Notes: a model not told the origin generated them from the sequence alone. A stretch of DNA of 64,000 nucleotides from Trichoplax adhaerens (GCF_000150275.1 NW_002060944.1:4289080-4353079); one strand, 5' to 3'; numbered from the stretch's first letter, positions 26,096 through 39,873 are shown. Translations and numbers: made by a program.

Positions 26096-27016
26096 CTTCT
26101 AAAAGGTATGTACAGACGACTCCATGATCGGATTCTGATGATTGTACTTGCTTTATTGGTAAAAATGTTCAATATTATTAATTTGTCTACATGTGAAAAA
26201 GATTGTGTATTACTCTACTATCAACTCTTACTGCTATTAAACTTGCTATTACCTGTTTTACAATGGATTATTACTAAATTGTAAAATCCTCCTAGCCACA
26301 TTACATGTCTGTTCTAGAGTGTAGAAGTTACTAGTTGTAGTCGGTAATGTAGATTGGACGCTTAAAATTCAATATATTGAGCGAAGAAGATATGCCTCGT
26401 TTTAAATTAAAATGCTAGGTTATTGCTGTGTAGCACTATACGTAATCCTTAGGCCTAGATAAATCTATCTGCAACGGACTACTATTTAATCAGTGGTCAT
26501 CATATAGCAATTACGTTGGAACATGTGATGTAGCCTAATTCTTCTACTGTACTCTGGTTGTTAGCTTACTTAAAAGGATAATTACTTGACGCTGATTCCA
26601 GAGTAGCGCTTCAGCTTTCAACGATTCTACTCTACATATAAACCTGAAATTATAAAGTAATGAAATATTAGTCATTCAATAGACCACACTAATCAAGGTC
26701 AATTTACTAACAAATATAGTTTTGAAACTAAACCTAATGACGAACAGCAGTTTTCCTATCATTACGGTGCTGTCTTCAACCTTTCTTTATACAATTTAGT
26801 AATATGTAGTATTGATGGCCTTTAGATTTTGACTTGTTTGATGTATACTTATAACCCTTGGTCGGATTTAAGTTATATAATAAATTGTATAGCATATCAA
26901 TTGTCCAATATTATCAAATAGCTAGCCTAAGATACGACCAACGGATTACTTTTAGTTTATTAACTCTTCTGGTGTATTTGTATCCTATTCATATAGCCAT
27001 AACTTGAAACTACGAA

Positions 27017-28303
<1,287 letters not shown>

Positions 28304-28349
28304 GAATATTACCGATTTCATGTTTTATAATGTAATGTAACCAAAGCAA

Positions 28350-28355
28350 AATAAA
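28350..28355 (+). terminator. RPS5 polyadenylation signal AATAAA
   Basis: The canonical hexamer lies 47 bp downstream of the RPS5 stop codon. That is a plausible distance for the short 3' UTR of a ribosomal protein gene. Confidence 0.6.
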
Positions 28356-28563
28356 AAAGATTAGTTCATTCTCACTGTTGTATAACTGCGGTTATTTTAC
28401 CAAAGGAAAAGGGACAATGAATGCTCAAGTAATGCGGTTCATAACGCAGCTTACTAGAATTGTTAATAGTACAGACTGTACTTTTTAAGAATTGAACAAT
28501 GTCAATCGTTAGGAAGGGATCTAGACATATGTAGACAAGTTTTTCACTAAATTACGTTTCTCC

Positions 28564-29130
28564 ACCGCATACTATAGCATTCAACTTTACATAGACATGA
28601 ACCGGGGACTACTTACAGTATACTAGATACGAAAGTTCTGCATAAAACCCCTCCTGCACCCGAATTCAGGTTACTGTACTCTATGGTTATTGGTTTATGT
28701 AACAAAATATTCAGACCTTTTTCTCTTTACTACGAGCTATGAACTAGCCATGCTGTACCAAGTACTTGAGTAAAACTGCCTGACCACAGAATCGTGCAGT
28801 ACAGTGTATGAAAGCCGAAAAATACAGTAATAGACCGCATACTATAGCATTCAACTTTACATAGACATAAACCGGGGACTACTTACAGTATACTAGATAC
28901 GAAAGTTCGGCAAGAAACCCCTCCTGCACCCGAGTTCAGCTTAGTACTCCAGGCTACTGCAATAACTCCATATACTGTACTCTATGGTTATTGGTTTATG
29001 TAATAAACTATTAAGACCTTTTTCTCTTTACGAGCTATAAACTAGCTATGCTGTACCAAGTACTTCATTAAAACTGCCTGACCACAGAATTGTACAGTAC
29101 AACGTATGAAAGCCGAAAAATACAGTAATA
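28564..29130. repeat. Direct tandem duplication, ~270-bp unit, two copies
   Basis: Copy 1 (28564-28833) and copy 2 (28834-29130) both start ACCGCATACTATAGCATTCA. They share ACCCCTCCTGCACCCGA, ATGGTTATTGGTTTATGTAA and TGAAAGCCGAAAAATACAGT. Copy 2 carries an extra segment of about 30 bp after the CCCGAGTTCAGC block. The array lies in the spacer between RPS5 and FLOT1. Confidence 0.92.
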
Positions 29131-29209
29131 ATTAATTGATATTCATTTTTTCTTTTTTACCCCGCTGGCCCTTATTGTACCGAACCATGAAGATTAGTTT
29201 ACAGCTGCT

Positions 29210-29360
29210 GTTTACTGTACCGTATCGCACCAGTCCATGTTGTCCCGTCTGTCTGTACTGTACGTTCTTGAATTCGGTGGTACTTTAGTAGCGACGTTTG
29301 TGCCCCTTAGCGACTGTTTTGACACGATTCTGGCGTACACTTGCTGTACAGTACTGGAAT
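29210..29360. promoter_or_regulatory. Presumed FLOT1 promoter with GTAC words
   Basis: Words such as TTTACTGTACCGTA, GTCTGTACTGTACGTTC and TGCTGTACAGTACTGGAA lie 70-215 bp upstream of the FLOT1 ATG. They are sparser than in the arrays at 25.3 or 39.7 kb. The call rests on position. Confidence 0.4.
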
Positions 29361-29427
29361 AGGATAATATCGCCATTTTGTTGTGAAATTACTTATTGAC
29401 ACTGCAAGCCCCTAATATCACGCAACC

Positions 29428-32400
29428 ATGGTATTCTTTGAAACTAGTGGTCCAAATGAAGCTATGGTAGTTTCAGGTAAGTTTTAAGGAAACATTGAAG
29501 TTAACATTGACAGTAGTTGATCTAGAAGAGTCACTCGAGTCGTCTTTATTTTCGGATCGATTTTTTCGCTTGCACAAACAGTACTCACAGTACTGTAGTG
29601 TACTATTAGAATACGAGTAAACGGATTTAAAATGTTGTAGATTTCGATATAGCAAAATTTATTCTTTTATCGCTACCAGATCCTGACACAGTACATTGAG
29701 TCCAATATATAGAGTACAGATTTAGATTTTATAGAATTTCCTGTATATGTAAATGGTAGAACTTGGAAACATAAGCAAGTGTAGTCTTTTTATTGGATAT
29801 TGGTATTTGGTCAAGGAGGTGCACTGTTTCACAAGTTATGATATGTATTGGAGACTTTGAGAGAAAGCTGATGCCCTTCTGTGTAGCACAGTTCAAGGCT
29901 AGTCTACTCTCTACTATACTCAGTTTACCGTACATTATTTCCCAATTTTTGGTTGTATATTTCCGATCAAGTCGATTATAACGATAAGCAAGCGTAGTCT
30001 TTTTATTCGACATTCGTATTTGGTCAATGGAGGTGCACTGTTTCACAAGTTATGATATGTATTGGAGACTTTGAGAGAAAGCTGATGCCCTTCTGTGTAG
30101 TACAGTTCACGGCTAGTCTACTCTCTGCTATACTCAGTTTACCGTACGTTATTTCCCAATTTTTGATTGTATATTTATTTCGGATCAAGTCGATTATAGT
30201 GATACTGTACACTGTACAGTATTAGCGTCTGTTAGTGATAGAATAATAGAAAAGTACACTACTGTAGCTGGAAAACTGAATCTATCTTACACTTGTACTC
30301 TTTTCTACCAACGTTGGATAAACACCTACAGTAGTGGCGATTAAGAAATTTGTCAGATGCATTTCTACCTTGATGTGTCTTTGGTCAGATCACCGCACAA
30401 TTCGTACATTAGCATACTAGTCTAACATATTGGGCATGATAATATCAACTGAGATCAATGTCGTAAATGGCCGTAATGATGTCATTACGGCACTGTATAT
30501 CGTTTCGTGTTGGCCATGCTTTATTGTAAAGTTGCAATTTCTCAAGAAACCATGAACAAATTTTATCTCTTTAGCTCTCAGACTGATCCAAATATGCCGC
30601 AATATGATATCAATACATTCCGCTTCAGTCAATAGACCTCAAAACAACTGTAAACTTCGTATAGATCCGATTTGGATTGATTTTGACGATCAAGAGTACA
30701 GTAATATTTCGTAGTTAAACGATAGACAGTGACATCTATTTATGTGAGAGCCAACAGTGCTTGATCACTTTTACTCTACCAACACTAGTAGCTTTTTAGA
30801 ATATATATGTAGAATTCAAGACTAGATCTGAACTTTCACTCTATATTTGCAAGGAGCTTTAGTTGAGGAACCTTTGAATTGACGGTAACATGCTTTTCAA
30901 GCCATTTCTTGACTACTTTGAGATAAATAATTGCACAATACAACTATCTGTAATTTAATAACCAATGCTATTTTGACTATTAGAAGGATTAGTAAGCCAC
31001 AAATACATTCACTCTACAACTAGTTTATGTTTAAAAGTAGAATAACGACTTTACACGGCCTGGCTATTGCCTCTAGAATTTGTCGTCTACTCTGCCAAGC
31101 TTTATAATTAATTATTGGCACACACTCCAAGATTTGTAATCTTGAGTTCGCGTAATTTGGGAGACACACGGGCGAGGCTCAACACAGATTGTAATACAGT
31201 ACTATAGGCAAATGGATATCACCTGTGTGAAATATAAAAGCTGATTCGTCGTAATATATAGTACTACCACAAGTAGTCCAGTATCGTACCCTACTCTGAT
31301 ACAGTAGGTAACCATGGGCGTAGTCGTTGCGTTTGGCATTATTATATTATATTTTTTCTTTTGTTTCGTACCACGCATGCTCAACAAGACTGGCACAGTT
31401 TCATCAGTGCAAGAATGGACTGAAGTAATCCATGGTGTAGGATGTTTCCTTGCTGCAATCAATCACGCAGTTTTACTGCAGTTATACAGTATATTAAACG
31501 TGTTATTCATGGTTATTCATGATTCAAGTCGATGAGCTATTTGCCAATATCCTAGTGACAGTATAACCCGATGGACCTGATCGTTGTTTGTTCTTGCCTG
31601 AAGTAATCCACGATAGGTGTTTCTTGCTGCAATCAATCACGCAGTTTTACTGCAGTTATACAGTATATTGAACGTGTTATTCGTGATTCAAGTCCATGAG
31701 CTATTTGCCAATATCCTAGTGACAGTATAGCCCCATGGACCTGATCGTTGTTTCTTATTAGCTGAAGTAATCCACGATAGGGTGTTTCCTTGCTGCAATC
31801 ATGCAATTCTACTGCAGTTATACAGTATACTGTATACCAAACGTGTTATTCATGATTCAAGCCGATGAGCTATTTGCCAATATCCTAGTGACAGCATAAC
31901 CTCATTAACCTGATCGTTGCTTATTATTGAACTCTTAAAATTGACTCGGCTTAAATTGCATCTTCATGCGACTATTGTACTTATACTATTATCAAATAAT
32001 ATCATAGGTATGTGCCATACTAGGCCATTAGTAATTCCTGGTGGCAGAGTTTTCGTTTGGCCAATCGTTCAACGCCTTCAACGGTAATGTATTAATAATA
32101 ATTCTACTAGATCAAGTACCGACTTTAAGTTAAATGCATAATCAATTATAAACTGTGGCTACGATATGCTGTATCTATCTGTAAAACCAAACTTATCGCA
32201 ATGCTGTCCAGTACAAATTGTACGGTGATTGCCATTTGAATAGCCAGTTAAAAGTTTTCCCATTGCAGCAATTAAGTTACCATTTTAAATTATACCTGTA
32301 TACGTAGCGTGCCAAATTATCCTGATACTCTGTAATAATACGCAATCAGCATCACAACAATGTACTAAATTATCCATGCTGTTTACTATGCAGATTATCG

Positions 32401-34184
32401 TTGAATACGCTAACTCTGAACATAGACACACCTAATGTGTATACTCGTCAAGGTGTAGCTATATCTGTAACTGGTGTTGCTCAAGTCAAAGTTCAGAGCA
32501 CCAATGAAGAAATGTTACAGTCTGCTTGCCAACAATTCTTGGGTAAAACAGAAACTGAAATGAGGCGTATTGCGCAAGAAACGTTGGAAGGCCATCAGCG
32601 TGCTATTATGGGTACCATGACTGTTGAGGTACGGCTCATCTCATGAGTAACGTAACGTAGAAATTAATTGATTCTGTAGAGTTATTATCAGGCTTTTATA
32701 ACTTCCTTCCATTAAACATTACCAATTACATTTGCAACTTTAGGAAATTTACCAAGATCGTAAAAAATTTTCAAAAAGTGTATTTGATGTCGCGTCATCC
32801 GATCTTGTTAGCATGGGAATTAGTGTAGTAAGCTATACGTTAAAAGATATTCGTGATAGCGAAGGGTATCTACTTGCTCTTGGTATGGCTCGTACAGCAC
32901 AAGTAAAGAGAGATGCTATGATTGGTGAGGCAGAAGCGAAAAGAGATTCTGGAATCAAGGTATCATCATTCTTTAAAGATAATAGGCGTATTTTATTGTA
33001 AAAGCGATATCGATTATTGAATGTAGATTTTATTCCTCTGTTCACTTTTAGGAAGCTAGAGCTGAACAGCAAAAAATGGCAGCCCAGTACACTAATGACA
33101 TTGAAGTGGCTAAATCACAACGGGATTTCCAATTGAAAAAGGCTGCTTATGATATTGAAGTCAATACACGCAAGGCCGAAGCAGATCTATCTTACGAGTT
33201 GCAGGCCGCCAAAACAAAGCAGAGAATAAAGGAGGAAGAGATGCAAATCAAGGTTGTTGAACGTGCACAACAGATTCAAGTACAGGAACAGGTGAGCTCT
33301 CAAAGATGAAGGTACTAATAGTGAATGTAACTTATTTACTGAAACGTTTTTCATGGTGACAGGAAATCACTAGACGCGAACGAGAATTAGAAGCCCAAGT
33401 TAAACAACCTGCTCTAGCAGAGAAATATAAACTAGAAAAATTAGCTGAAGCCAACAAGTAACTTTGATATAACTATGATTAATTTCTTTTTCTAATTTGA
33501 TAACCCTGATGGCGGTACTTGTTCTATAAAATAGAAAGCGAGTTATCCTCGAAGCTGAAGCTGCAGCTGAAGCCATACGAGTAATTTCCGTTTCCTTTGC
33601 ATCTGGTATTGATATTTACGCTGGTATAACCTAGTTGATATGATATTTGTTCGTTTATGTAGGTTAAAGGTGAAGCAGAAGCATTTGCGGTTGAAGCAAA
33701 AGCGAAAGCTGAGGCAGAACAAATGGCAAAGAAAGCAGATGCTTGGAAAGAATACCAAGAGGCTGCTATGGTCGATATGGTATTGGAAACTATGCCCAAG
33801 GTATTTATAAATATCACTTATGTTTATAAGTATAAAATTTTTTTTATTTCATTACATTATTCATAACCCTATAATTTAGATTGCTGCTGAAGTAGCAGCT
33901 CCAATCTCACAAGCCCGTAAAATTACTATGGTCTCTGGCGGAGATGGAGAGGTTGGCGCTAGTAAGATAACCGGAGAAGTTTTGAATATTATCCGACAAA
34001 TGCCGAAGGTAGTTGAAGACCTAACTGGTATCGACATTACCAAGGTGTGTACTTATAGTTTTTTCAATTGTGATGATTTAATTCTATAGGATTTTCATCC
34101 CAATTCTATTATGTGTAATAACCTTACTACTAAAATTCACTTCTTTAGGCAATGAAATTTTCTTCTGGTAGTGGTCGTGTATAA
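29428..34184 (+). CDS. FLOT1: Flotillin-1 (reggie-2)
   Basis: Flotillin-1 is an acylated SPFH-domain scaffold that oligomerises with flotillin-2 on the inner face of plasma-membrane and endosomal microdomains. Ten exons join in frame: 29428-29476, 32008-32083, 32394-32628, 32744-32959, 33052-33291, 33363-33457, 33535-33580, 33663-33800, 33880-34044 and 34149-34184. The product has 431 residues (human 427). The N-terminus [17 protein letters not shown] is the membrane-association start. The SPFH/PHB domain includes [40 protein letters not shown] and [20 protein letters not shown]. The flotillin coiled coil has Glu-Ala repeats ([28 protein letters not shown]). The C-terminus [20 protein letters not shown] and DLTGIDIT resembles flotillin-1 more than flotillin-2. 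Intron 1 is unusually long (2.5 kb) and repeat-laden; the other introns are under 320 bp. Confidence 0.97.
29771..30203. repeat. Direct tandem duplication, ~213-bp unit, in FLOT1 intron 1
   Basis: Copy 1 (29771-29983) and copy 2 (29984-30203) both begin ATAAGCAAG. They share GGAGGTGCACTGTTTCACAA, TGATATGTATTGGAGACTTT and ATTTCCCAATTTTTG with few substitutions. The array lies wholly inside intron 1 of FLOT1. Confidence 0.92.
31420..31925. repeat. Tandem triplication, 164-178-bp unit, in FLOT1 intron 1
   Basis: Copies start CTGAAGTAATCCA at 31420, 31598 and 31762. Shared blocks include TTTACTGCAGTTATACAGTA, GATGAGCTATTTGCCAATAT and CCTGATCGTTG. The first copy carries an extra internal TTATTCATGG segment. 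It is a second, unrelated repeat family in the same intron as the 213-bp duplication. Confidence 0.9.
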
Positions 34185-36445
34185 TTTATTAATTGAAAAG
34201 CCATTTTTGTAGTCAGTGCGAGTTCTTTACGTCTGACCATGTTGAACAGTAGAAATGTACTAATTATTACTCCCTATTACTGGCTAGCAGCTGCCTACCG
34301 TATATAAAAAAATTGGTTCTTTTCACACATTAACTAATAAAGTAATTAGAATTGCCGTGCGACTTACGGCATCTATTGCGTTTTAGCGCTGAAATATCGA
34401 TCGCAGTCATGTAATCTCTCTTATAATTACTATCTTAAAGGCTACAATGAGAAATGGGTACTTTAACGTAAGACAATTAAGTAACGCGATTTTAACTTCA
34501 CAGCATCTATAATTTCTAAGCTTATCATATACTCGCATACAATACTTTACTACGCGAACGGGTAGGCTTTAGTCATTTCTTAGTTTTCCTGTCCTGAATG
34601 ATGGATTAATAATTAATTGATTTTGGATTATATAAAACAGTGTGAATATAAACCGTATAATAAATAATCTTGATAGTTATAATTCATGAATTAGATAGCT
34701 AATTAGGCCGTTTTTCACAGTTTTTAGAAGAAACAATAAACTTTAATTCTTATCACTGTAAATCAAATTGCTTTCGCTGTAAGTTATTTAGACTGTAATA
34801 TTAGCTTGTTGTATGAAGGTTGCACGGAGTTTGGAATACTTCGGTATTAGTATTCGATTTTATATCTAATCCCCTGGTTTTTGCCATGATTCGCAGCTAT
34901 AATACATATCTATATACTCGTATATACGTATGTTACTATACGCGTACATTAGTTAAATGGGTTGAATTGCTTCTGTTTCGTTTTTAAGATTAAGATGTCG
35001 AAGATAGTACTATAAAGGTTCTATCTTATCATTACTGTACACTAGTGTACAGTGTACAGTTTAGGCTATGCTTGCAATCATTATTGTATGGGTAGATATA
35101 TTCACGTGTCTCTAATATATGTTGTACTGCATGGTGCGTTTATAGCATTCGAGCTGGACCACACCTTGACCTCGGTATATACGAGTATATGTATATCTTG
35201 TAATTTAGTAAAAATGCATCACCAGGTCATTAGTATTGCGTATATACGTATAACTATTCAAATGTGCTGTATATGGATAAAGTACTACGTACTATAGTAG
35301 AATACATCCAATTATAGACAGTAGCACAAGCGATGCATACCCTATCATATTACCTTTAATACTGATTTAGTGGATTAAATAAAAACAGGGAGTATTTGAG
35401 CACTTTATTGGGTACCGTAATCCCTGAAAAAGATTGGTGTGATCATATACAAATAAAAATATTGTTTACTGTAACTATTTTTGTTTTTTTGCTAATTCCA
35501 ACCGAGGTGATGATAAATCCACATCGCTACCCTATAAACATAATCTTGAATAAGTCATTGTCGCTATGTTGTACTAAACGAGAAAGTTTGGTGCAAGACT
35601 ACAGTATGCGCTAATTTATGCAAATACAATTTAAAAATCTATACGGTGCTTTGCTATAACAAAAATCACTAATACCGCTATCTTTCAACTTGAAACTCGC
35701 TTCTTAATATCTGAAGGATACATACGGAAAACAGATAAACATCATTTCCTATTTACCACATGATCAAAATATCAAATATATGAAGGTGTAACACTGTTTA
35801 TCTCCGAAAATGTGTTCAATCTGCGTATGCTATAAACGAATTAAAATTACAACTATGGCCATTTCCTGATAAAGATGGATATGCATTAATTGAGTCAAAG
35901 ATTTTGCTTGCAACATAAAACCTGGTACGTGAGGAGAGATGTTGATATCATGTATTAAAAAATTATCTATTTTAATATAGAGAATAAAGATAGTGTGATT
36001 TAATACACCTAGCAGTAGCTACGCAGTTAAAAAGGGCTACTATTGCAAGATGCGAAATATGAGAAAAGTTGCACTCTGCAGTGCGATAATAAAATGGCCG
36101 TATTTGCACTCAAGGTGTTTAACGCTTTGTCAATTGCTGGACTTGCATGAAAAGTTATAAATGAAACAGTGATATAAATTGTCCAGTAACACCAAGTGAT
36201 GTGATAGATTCCTATTGGCTTCTCACGCGTTGAAAATTTATTCGTTGTTCTTTAATACTATTTTCGTTGACTATTATACCTACTTGTACTTTCCTTAGAC
36301 GAACAAAGTATCATTCATTAGAGAGTTAATTCTCCATTATTTAATCTTTTCTGGCATCATTACTGGCAAATTTCACAAGATACGTCTGTAGAAATTATCT
36401 TTCGTGAAAGGATTATTGTTTGGTTACAAGTTGAACCTTGTTAAT
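34185..36445. other. Spacer between FLOT1 and the T-box gene
   Basis: This is 2.3 kb of AT-rich DNA. An AATAAA at 34336-34341 fits the FLOT1 3' UTR. A short palindromic block (CACTAGTGTACAGTGTACAG) lies near 35040-35060. Plus-strand frames near 35052-35297 and 35396-35614 look like chance. The last part must contain the T-box gene's promoter and 5' UTR. Confidence 0.45.
34336..34341 (+). terminator. Probable FLOT1 polyadenylation signal AATAAA
   Basis: The hexamer lies about 150 bp downstream of the FLOT1 stop codon. Placement is plausible, but such hexamers are common in AT-rich DNA. Confidence 0.45.
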
Positions 36446-38276
36446 ATGCAAAGTAGCAAGAGTGAGTTAAGTAAGAATTATTCAGTTGAGTCAATTGTCG
36501 CTGATGACAGTAGATGTGATCAAGCCGAGGATAAAGATACATCGCAAAGTCCATCATACGGTAACCATGGTCCATTTTGTGGTTGTTATTCATGCAACAG
36601 AAACTTTCGAGTAGGATTTAATAGGTCATCTGATGATTTATCGGTTCTACCAGCTGAATCAGTGAATAGCAATTTGGTTACTGCAACCAACTGTATTTTG
36701 CAAGATGTACAGGTTCATTTGGTTAATCGAGAGATGTGGCATGCTTTTTCAAACCTTGGAACTGAAATGATCATTACAAGGATCGGAAGGTAATATTGCT
36801 TTAATGTTCATTACTGAAAACTATTAGCACACACAACCCATGTGAAACTGTCTGGCTAATATCACTAAAAGTTCAATTACAACTTGAGCGTGGTATTAGT
36901 TAAGCACTAAAAAATATTATCACGCGATAAAATGTAGTGTTTAAATTTAAAATAGGCCAATAATGTATTCTTTTATCTTTTAATGCCTTACTCTGATTGC
37001 TATATGTTTACAGGCGTCTATTTCCAACGTTAGAAATTAGTCTAAGTGGTCTTGATTCAGATGGTAGATATATTATTAAGGCTGATATAACAGCGGCTGA
37101 TAACCATCGCTACAAATATATACCAGCATCGGGATGGGTACCAGTACAAAATGGCAATCATGCAGTGATTACATCTCACAATAGTAATGTCTCCTTTGGA
37201 ACTTATGAGCACCCTGATTCACCAAATACGGGGAAATTTTGGATGAAGGCCAATAGCATTAGCTTTAAGAAAATGAAATTGAGTAATGATAAGAGCTGTA
37301 AGACGAAAGGATGTGTACGTTGGAAGATTGCTTTTATACCATATCCTGAGTTAATTAATGAGTACATTAAGAGTAATTTCAGTTGTAGCTCACAATTGTA
37401 AATATTTTCGATAGTAAAATTGTTGTATTAACTTTGTATCACCTCTTGCTTGTATTGTATAGATTATCTTGAACTCGATGCGGAAATATCAGCCAAGAAT
37501 TCATATTATGAGAATTGACGCACCCAACTTAGGATCAAGAATTGCCGTTTTCCCAGAGACTCGTTTCTTTGCAGTAACTTCTTACCAAAATGTTCAAGTT
37601 AGTAAATTTAAAATATTAAGATAAGTAATTTCTTTCGATTATACTGTACGCCATATGGAATTTATCTATTCCAGACTTGCAATATTATTCTTTTTTAATA
37701 TTTACTGTATAGGTAACTAAACTGAAAATTCAAAATAATCCGTTTGCCAAAGCATTTCGTGATAGTAATTCGCAGTTGACGAGTTGTCAATCAATCAACA
37801 GTTATACTACCAATCAATTGAGTAAAAACTTATTAAGCTCTTTTCGTGAACATAACATAAATAGTTATCCAACAACTGGATATACTCCTGGATACTCGAA
37901 TTCCTATAGCCTAGATGGTAATCGAAACTTTAATACCGTCAACAGGAATAACCATCACTTTGCAATTTATCCAGCGACTTCTTTAACGCCTCAAGTTACA
38001 AGAGTTTCAGAGCCAACACCATATTATGCCGCATCTACATACAGTAACTTTCCTTCTTCGAACTCGAATCCTTATGTCGGGGCTGGTTTCACTTCAGAAT
38101 ACCCTTACGATTCGCCGTTATGTAATCATCTTCCTGCTCAATCATCCGATAGCAATCGTAATTTAAATTTTCAACTTATACCTAGTAGACCAGGCTATCA
38201 TTCGTATAATGTTAATCCCCCTATAGCATTGCCTTCTCCGGTAACAAGTATGAATTACAACAAAGAGATGAGATAG
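36446..38276 (+). CDS. T-box transcription factor, divergent Brachyury-like
   Basis: This is a sequence-specific nuclear transcription factor of the T-box family. Four exons join in frame: 36446-36789, 37014-37314, 37463-37597 and 37713-38276, giving 447 residues. The T-box starts around residue 88 with [20 protein letters not shown], then [20 protein letters not shown]. It continues with ADNHRYKY and WVP, which resemble Brachyury more than the Tbx2/3 or Tbx1 classes. [53 protein letters not shown] and NPFAKAFRD finish the domain. The loop between WVP and HPDSP is longer than in vertebrate Brachyury and is Asn/Ser-rich. The N-terminal 85 residues include a Cys-containing [14 protein letters not shown] stretch. 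The C-terminal ~130 residues are Ser/Asn/Tyr/Pro-rich and low-complexity. The ATG at 36446 is the first in frame. Orthology to Brachyury itself is likely but not proven. Confidence 0.9.
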
Positions 38277-39209
38277 TAAAATTTACGACTTGAAATTTCG
38301 TAGCTATTTGATGCATAATTTGATTAATATGCAGCATACGAGTATAAAACTTCTACACAATCTCATTAGCGTATTATCTTTGCGGATTATTAATTATCTC
38401 AGTTCGCATTCATAATTTTCTTACATGATATAGTAGTAAGATGATACAGATACAGTACTGCATCAGCAATATTCAGTTATATCTGCGTACTTAGCTGCTG
38501 TAGTATGTCACAGCATACTAACGGATTATAGTCCATGCTGATTATGATATTGTTACATTTCTTAACATTTCTTCAAAATTATGGTCTATACTAATATCAC
38601 AATAAATATCCATGTAATATGTGAAAGATCAATTATTTTTAAAGTGCATATAAAAACCAGGATGCAAATTAGTGATTATGGTAAAGTGTGTCAAGGTTAA
38701 AATATACAGCGATGTGATAGTATTTTGGCATGAACTATGAATAATTCTATCATATGCTACAATGTGTGAATTTATATGCTCTATAAAGTGTAGTATTCCA
38801 ACATTTCATATTACTTCGTATGATTAGCTGCATTTGTCCAAATTCTCTCCTCTAAGTCTCTAATTTGGAGTTAACATGCGATGAATCGCTACTTCCTTCG
38901 TACGTATATTAAATACGTGTTTAGTGGTCCATTGGCGGTACATCTTTACAATAAACTTGACTATCTAAATTTAAATAAATTTAAATTTAATACCTCATAT
39001 TCAACAAAAACTTTCGTAAGCGAAGTAATTAGTTTAGCCGGATGAATTAATTAACGTACATGAGCATGTAAACAAATCAATTTATTATCACTTTATACAG
39101 CAGTAAGTCAGAAAAATTACATACGTTTTCTGTTATCATGATATTTTGCCTTGCTTTACTGATAGGAAGCTTGCAAAAGTTTAAATACAGATCTATCCTA
39201 CTTTAATTT

Positions 39210-39220
39210 CCCCCCCCCCC
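39210..39220. repeat. Poly-C homopolymer
   Basis: Eleven consecutive C residues stand out in otherwise AT-rich DNA. The run length could be a sequencing artefact. Confidence 0.7.
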
Positions 39221-39667
39221 ATAATAACTAATAATAAGTATCCGTATCCAGCTATCGTCATGGTCTTTTTCGATTGCCTATTCTGCATAAACCCACATAG
39301 AGCATAAATAGACAAAAACTATTCATTATTAAAGCTTATCTTCTTATTCTGTTTGGGAGTAAATTGGAATTTCATAATTGAACGTAAGTTGGTACAAGAT
39401 TTTATTTATCTACTCGCTACACATGTACGTATTAATGCGAGCTCTGCTAGAAGTGCCAAGGTAATGCTGTAGTGTATTCAGAATGTAATACATAACAATT
39501 TTGATGAATTTCGTTCTCAAAATGTCGTAAAACATTAGTGTTAAATTATCTAAAACGAAAAAGATCACGCTGAGTATGAGCAGGTAGGATTTACTATAGT
39601 AATTTACAGCCTTTTGGGTGACTATACTACAGTTCTTTGATCAGACCATAAAGACCTCAAAGCGAAC

Positions 39668-39855
39668 ACACTGTACTGTACAGTGTACAGTGTACAGTAC
39701 GTACCAAGAGACAGTACAGTACATGTACAGTACAGTACTGGATATAGCGACTTGAGATTCCTTGCCACTTGCTAGTCTGTCTTTATCACTACAGTCTGTA
39801 GTGTAGAGTATACGCTAGTGGGTGATCAGAACACTACAGTACAGTACTGTACTTC
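39668..39855. promoter_or_regulatory. GTAC-palindrome array upstream of NUP214
   Basis: Two clusters (about 39668-39740 and 39834-39855) of CTGTACTGTACAGTGTACAG-type words end about 20 bp before the NUP214 start codon. They are self-complementary over many offsets. Promoter function is inferred from position and from repetition of the same word family at other gene starts. Confidence 0.5.
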
Positions 39856-39873
39856 AGAAATACGATATCCATC

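Larger units (their letters stand above)
25079..27016. other. Divergent intergenic region between LRSAM1 and RPS5
   Basis: This 1.9-kb stretch holds both promoters and any 5' UTR exons. It contains the densest GTAC-palindrome array of the window (about 25137-25391) next to the LRSAM1 start, and a GC-rich patch at about 25940-26095. Short frames at 25348-25560 and 25908-26102 match nothing I recognise. The last 900 bp before RPS5 is plain AT-rich sequence. Confidence 0.5.
28304..29427. other. Spacer between RPS5 and FLOT1
   Basis: The spacer holds the RPS5 3' end, a ~270-bp tandem duplication (28564-29130), and the presumed FLOT1 promoter with GTAC words at about 29210-29360. No gene was seen. 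Confidence 0.5.
38277..39873. other. Spacer between the T-box gene and NUP214
   Basis: This 1.6-kb stretch holds the T-box 3' UTR and the NUP214 promoter. It includes an 11-nt C run at 39210-39220 and the GTAC array at 39668-39855. No gene was seen. Confidence 0.5.

Noticed and set aside
31140-31200. tRNA-like GC-rich block with AGTTCGCG
   Set aside because: No cloverleaf could be built: the acceptor stem and anticodon arm do not pair.
33524-33817. Minus-strand 97-codon frame opposite FLOT1
   Set aside because: It is the reverse of FLOT1 exons 7 and 8 plus their intron; the plus-strand exons keep the flotillin motifs and phase.
35052-35614. Two plus-strand frames between FLOT1 and the T-box gene
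   Set aside because: Cys/Ile/Tyr-rich translations typical of AT-rich random frames; no motif or splice support.
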